A DNA stretch of 64,000 nucleotides from the NCBI RefSeq assembly GCF_029714185.1, contig NZ_CP121671.1:3844001-3908000 (forward strand), in the 5' to 3' direction. This DNA is from Halobacillus naozhouensis. Its GTDB lineage: Bacteria > Bacillota > Bacilli > Bacillales > Halobacillaceae. The position numbers were made by a program, and so were the translations under genes. The notes under the pieces were generated by a model. That model did no database searches. It was not told the DNA's origin and saw only the letters and a list, made by a program, of their open reading frames with translations. Below, piece after piece: positions 60,853 to 64,000 of this stretch (position 1 is the stretch's first letter; each line of letters begins with the position of its first letter).

Positions 60853-61368
60853 TTAAGATTCTCTAAAGTAAGCTCTCAATGTTTCAATAGGTGTATGAGC
60901 TTCCAGCGGGCCATAAATCAATTCGGCATTTGTAATATAATTAATCTCTTCTGCATCGATAGCTTCATACTCTAACCCGTCTGCAGCTTCCTCCACCATA
61001 GCCTTAACCTGATTCATCATGCCTAAAATCTGGCGGTTTGTCGTTTTTGTATAGACAAACTGCTCAGCAGCTTCTAACATGTGGTCTGCAATTTCTTTCT
61101 CTATTTTCAAAAGTTGAAATAATTGGTTTAAGGATCCTTTAATAACATTTTCTATATTATCAAATTGTTGCTTTCTAAGTCCAAACAATGTCAGATTCAA
61201 ACCCGTTCTATTATTTATCAGCATCAAGCATTTGCGTCTATTTATGGTAATCACATTTGCATGCCATTGATAAATATCCGAGACGTCTTGATATTGTTCG
61301 GGATTTGCTAATTCATTATCCAGCTCCTTGGCCAGCTTTTGTGTTGCCCCGATAACAAACATATTCAT
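60853..61368 (-). CDS. Uncharacterised 171-residue protein (DUF6933-like)
   Basis: A soluble protein with a mixed alpha/beta start (MFVIGATQKLAKELDNELAN, then WHANVITINRRKCLMLINNR) and a helical C-terminus. The WHAN...NRRKCLLL-style beta core with FGLRKQQF fits DUF6933, small proteins of unknown function. No catalytic motif or signal peptide was seen. The nearest genes, the CstB-like enzyme and treR, do not point to a role. Confidence 0.65.
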   Translation of the reverse strand: MNMFVIGATQKLAKELDNELANPEQYQDVSDIYQWHANVITINRRKCLMLINNRTGLNLTLFGLRKQQFDNIENVIKGSLNQLFQLLKIEKEIADHMLEAAEQFVYTKTTNRQILGMMNQVKAMVEEAADGLEYEAIDAEEINYITNAELIYGPLEAHTPIETLRAYFRES

Positions 61369-61460
61369 CCCACCTCAACTATCTATTCTTCCCCTAGTGT
61401 AACAGGTTAACCCTTTCCACACTATTGATATCCTTTCACTTACAGCTGTTGCACAATTAT

Positions 61461-61492
61461 AAAAAACCGCAACCCCTTCAGGAGGTTACGGC
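61461..61492 (-). terminator. Terminator of the trehalose operon
   Basis: Stem CCGTAACC / GGTTGCGG (minus strand, with an internal CCTCCTGAAGGGG) followed by TTTTTT, 11 nt after the treR stop. Confidence 0.8.
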
Positions 61493-61502
61493 TATTCACC
61501 CT

Positions 61503-62216
61503 TTATTTTGTTCGACGGGCAAAGTCGACAAACTGAAATTTGTCAGGTCTGTGTCTGGATTCAGTGTATTGAAATAAAGTGGCATCAGCCAAATAAACAT
61601 AGCTTCGAATCACAACGACCTGAGCATGGCCGTCCAAGTCTAAGTGCAGCTTATCTTCTTCCGTTACACCTTCAACCACAATTTCTTTTTTTGCAAAACT
61701 AATATCCAGTTCGAGCTTATTTTCAATATAATCGTAAATTGAATGTTCTGCGATCGACTTTGTCAGCTCAGGTACAATGTCTTCAAGTATATAATCCTTA
61801 TCTAAGATAATGCGCTCTCCATCGATATCTCTTGTGCGGGAAATTTTCCAAACTCTTTTATCTTTTGAGCAATTCAGCATCGACCGCAATTGGTTATTCG
61901 CTGTTTCTAAAATTAATTCATGAACATGAGTTTTAACGGTCTGACCAAGTTGATTGGATAGCTCCTTGAAACTTGTCAATCCCGAAACGGGAAATTCAAA
62001 TTTACTATGATCGAGGATGACGGAGCCCTTTCCTCTCACTTTTTGAATATAGCCATTTTGGGACAGCAAGTTTAAAGCTTTTCGAATCGTCTCCCTCGAG
62101 GTCTCAAATCTTAGCGCCAATTCATTTTCCGAGGGCAGCGTATCCCCAGCTGTATACTCCCCCTGTCGAAGGGCCTGTACTAGATCGTTGTATATAACAA
62201 TAAATTTATTTTTCAT
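61503..62216 (-). CDS. treR: Trehalose operon repressor TreR (GntR family)
   Basis: A 237-residue GntR/HutC-type repressor. The winged-helix HTH is at about 1-68 (IVIYNDLVQALRQGEYTAGD then TLPSENELALRFETSRETIR), and the UTRA ligand domain is at about 90-232 (VWKISRTRDIDGERIILDKD). It senses trehalose 6-phosphate and controls the tre genes. It is last in the treP-treA-treR order, as in B. subtilis, and 24 nt after treA. Confidence 0.9.
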   Translation of the reverse strand: MKNKFIVIYNDLVQALRQGEYTAGDTLPSENELALRFETSRETIRKALNLLSQNGYIQKVRGKGSVILDHSKFEFPVSGLTSFKELSNQLGQTVKTHVHELILETANNQLRSMLNCSKDKRVWKISRTRDIDGERIILDKDYILEDIVPELTKSIAEHSIYDYIENKLELDISFAKKEIVVEGVTEEDKLHLDLDGHAQVVVIRSYVYLADATLFQYTESRHRPDKFQFVDFARRTK

Positions 62217-62240
62217 GTGCTATCACCGCTCTTTATCATA

Positions 62241-63932
62241 TCAATTCGAGCGAATATGGTAAACGATTGACTCATAAGGTCTGAGCTCGATATGACGATA
62301 GTCTTCTGGAGAGTCAGAATAGTTGCTAATTAACTGTTCACCAGACCCCTGCAGCTCGACATGATCAGGAAGCTTGAATGTTGCTGTTTTGCCATAGAAA
62401 TTGTTCACCACAAGTAAGTTCTCGTTCTCCCAATTTCTTAGATAGGCAAAAATTTGCTGATCGTCAGGCAGCAGCACCTGATAATCTCCATGTGTTATGA
62501 TCGGATAATTTTTTCTAAGCTTAATAAGTTTCTGGTAATGATCGAAAATGGATAAGCCTTTTTGCATGACTGCGTCTGCATTTATTTGCTGATAGTTATC
62601 AGCTACCGGGATCCATGGTGTGCCTTCAGTAAACCCTGCATGTGGCTCATCATTCCACTGAACAGGTGTACGGGAATTATCACGGGATTTTTGTTTCAAA
62701 ATTTCCATGATTTCTGGTTCGCTCACACCTTTTTCCCTTAACATCTCATAAGCATTTAATGATTCTACATCGCGATATTGCTCGATGGAGTCGAAACCGG
62801 GATTGGTCATTCCGAACTCTTCACCTTGATAAATATAAGGAGTCCCCTGCATCATGTGAATCGTTGTGGCTAACATTTTTCCGGATTCGTCAGGATAGTT
62901 TACATCATCTCCAAACCTTGATACTACCCGCGGCTGGTCATGATTACACCAGAACAACGCATTCCACCCGTTGCCTTCGTTCATTTTCTCCTGCCATGTG
63001 GAGAGAATTTGTTTTAATTCGATAAAGTCGAACGGAGCTTTCGTCCATTTTTCGCCATTTGGATAATCAACTTTTAAATGGTGAAAGTTAAAAGTCATGC
63101 TTAGCTCTTCTCTCTCAGGCGCTGTGTAACGAATGCAATGACCAATTGTTGTCGACGACATTTCGCCAACCGTCATAAGATCATAAGGAGCGAACACTTC
63201 CTGATGCATCTCATGCATGAATTCATGAGCTCTAGGACCGTCTGTGTAAAACTTGCGGCCATCTCCGGGCGCAACACTTCCATCATCTTTTGGGAAGGTT
63301 TGATCTTTTGAAATCAAGTTGATGACGTCTAATCGAAAGCCATCGACACCTTTTTCTCCCCAAAAACGCATCATTTCATAGATTTTTTCACGAACTTCAG
63401 GGTTCTCCCAGTTTAAGTCAGCCTGTGTTACATCAAATAGATGGAGATAATACTGATTCGTTTGCTCATCGTATCCCCATGCATTTCCTCCAAACTTAGA
63501 CTGCCAATTAGTCGGAGGACCTCCATCAACAGGATCTTTCCAGATGTAATAATCACGGTATGGGTTGTCCTTCGATTCCTTCGACTCCTGAAACCACCTA
63601 TGCTCTGTTGACGTGTGATTCACAACGATGTCCATAATCAGTTTCATGCCACGTTTGTGGGTTTCTTCAAGTAAACGCTCAAAGTCCGACATGGTCCCGT
63701 ATTCTTCATGAATGTCGTAGTAATCGCTAATATCATAGCCGTTATCGTTCTGTGGCGATTTATACATAGGGGTCAGCCATAGGACATCGACCCCGAGTGT
63801 ATTTAAATAATCCAGCTTTTCGATAATACCTTGAATGTCGCCTACTCCATTTCCGGTCGTATCGTTGAAGCTCTTTGGATAAATTTGATAGACGACGGCT
63901 TGTTTCCACCAAGGTTGTTGTTCTTCTGTCAT
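62241..63932 (-). CDS. treA: Trehalose-6-phosphate hydrolase (alpha,alpha-phosphotrehalase, GH13)
   Basis: A 563-residue cytoplasmic GH13 enzyme that splits trehalose 6-phosphate into glucose and glucose 6-phosphate. Catalytic residues are nucleophile Asp202 (GFRLDVINL), acid/base Glu257 (VGEMSS) and Asp332 (NHDQPR). The (beta/alpha)8 start WWKQAVVYQIYPKSFNDTTG is typical. It sits between the treP end (right edge) and treR, so trehalose is imported by PTS and processed here. Confidence 0.93.
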   Translation of the reverse strand: MTEEQQPWWKQAVVYQIYPKSFNDTTGNGVGDIQGIIEKLDYLNTLGVDVLWLTPMYKSPQNDNGYDISDYYDIHEEYGTMSDFERLLEETHKRGMKLIMDIVVNHTSTEHRWFQESKESKDNPYRDYYIWKDPVDGGPPTNWQSKFGGNAWGYDEQTNQYYLHLFDVTQADLNWENPEVREKIYEMMRFWGEKGVDGFRLDVINLISKDQTFPKDDGSVAPGDGRKFYTDGPRAHEFMHEMHQEVFAPYDLMTVGEMSSTTIGHCIRYTAPEREELSMTFNFHHLKVDYPNGEKWTKAPFDFIELKQILSTWQEKMNEGNGWNALFWCNHDQPRVVSRFGDDVNYPDESGKMLATTIHMMQGTPYIYQGEEFGMTNPGFDSIEQYRDVESLNAYEMLREKGVSEPEIMEILKQKSRDNSRTPVQWNDEPHAGFTEGTPWIPVADNYQQINADAVMQKGLSIFDHYQKLIKLRKNYPIITHGDYQVLLPDDQQIFAYLRNWENENLLVVNNFYGKTATFKLPDHVELQGSGEQLISNYSDSPEDYRHIELRPYESIVYHIRSN

Positions 63933-63962
63933 ATGAGCACCACCGTTTTTGTAAAAATTGTC

Positions 63963-64000
63963 TTACACGTCACGTTTACGTTTGGCATATAGGAATGTTC
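63963..64000 (-). CDS. treP: Trehalose PTS EIIBC (TreP), C-terminal end only
   Basis: The last 12 codons of a minus-strand gene that runs off the right edge: TFLYAKRKRDV then stop at 63963-63965. A positively charged short tail after a membrane helix, directly upstream of treA (30 nt), is what is expected for the trehalose-specific EIIBC permease. EIIA would be supplied in trans, for example by the gene at 10050. Assignment is mainly from operon position. Confidence 0.6.
   Translation of the reverse strand, partial: TFLYAKRKRDV

Overview
The window is chromosomal DNA from a low-to-moderate GC Firmicute, most likely a halophilic or marine Bacillaceae of the Halobacillus/Virgibacillus type. 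This rests on gene content: a CssRS-HtrB secretion-stress locus, a LiaIH/LiaFSR envelope-stress locus, YpmR-YpmS, a SwrC-type RND pump, an Sda-like sporulation checkpoint protein, an NprR-type regulator beside a thermolysin-family protease, an S-box riboswitch, and strong AGGAGG ribosome sites with frequent GTG/TTG starts. I saw no rRNA, tRNA, CRISPR array, prophage or intact insertion sequence.

Layout. 1-7 kb: start of an AGCS symporter, an acyl-CoA thioesterase, cssRS divergent from htrB, cardiolipin synthase, NiaR. 7-14.5 kb: an LPDTA surface protein beside an internally deleted class D sortase, a GH32 sucrose hydrolase, an EIIA-Glc protein, an FAD/Rieske oxidoreductase, RarD, a renalase-like flavoprotein. 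14.5-20.8 kb: RND pump divergent from its TetR regulator over paired operators, a flavin monooxygenase with a small partner, a DUF2188 protein. 21-28.7 kb: S-box riboswitch-metX-hom, a PdaC-like lipoprotein, kynA, a DUF4166 protein, an RQC-like winged-helix protein, rpiA. 29.2-32.8 kb: the lia locus. 33-39 kb: Xaa-Pro peptidase, small lipoprotein, PQQ-type sugar dehydrogenase, bioY under a BirA-like operator, a solitary DNA methyltransferase. 39-50 kb: OFA transporter, an SDR/QueA-like/VOC operon, a nuclease-helicase, ypmRS, helD, cysteine synthase. 50-53 kb: TRIC channel, XRE-PAS regulator with an Sda-like protein, and a ring-cleaving dioxygenase behind an MhqR-type operator. 53-58.6 kb: short Aquifex-type aconitase, M4 protease, NprR-like regulator and its candidate signal peptide. 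58.6-64 kb: DUF429 protein, CstB-like sulfurtransferase, a DUF6933-like protein, and the treP-treA-treR trehalose operon.

The points most worth attention are: (1) the NprR-like regulator with an overlapping 39-codon exported pro-peptide gene, divergent from an M4 protease, which is a candidate peptide quorum-sensing unit; (2) an XRE-PAS regulator followed by an Sda-like KinA-inhibitor gene; (3) a class D sortase that lost its catalytic-His region beside its likely LPDTA substrate; (4) a strongly diverged QueA paralogue in an operon with an SDR and a VOC protein; (5) a 40-bp palindrome present twice, 26 kb apart; (6) an aconitase with a Ser where the first cluster Cys is expected. All assignments come from reading the sequence and family knowledge; no database search was run.
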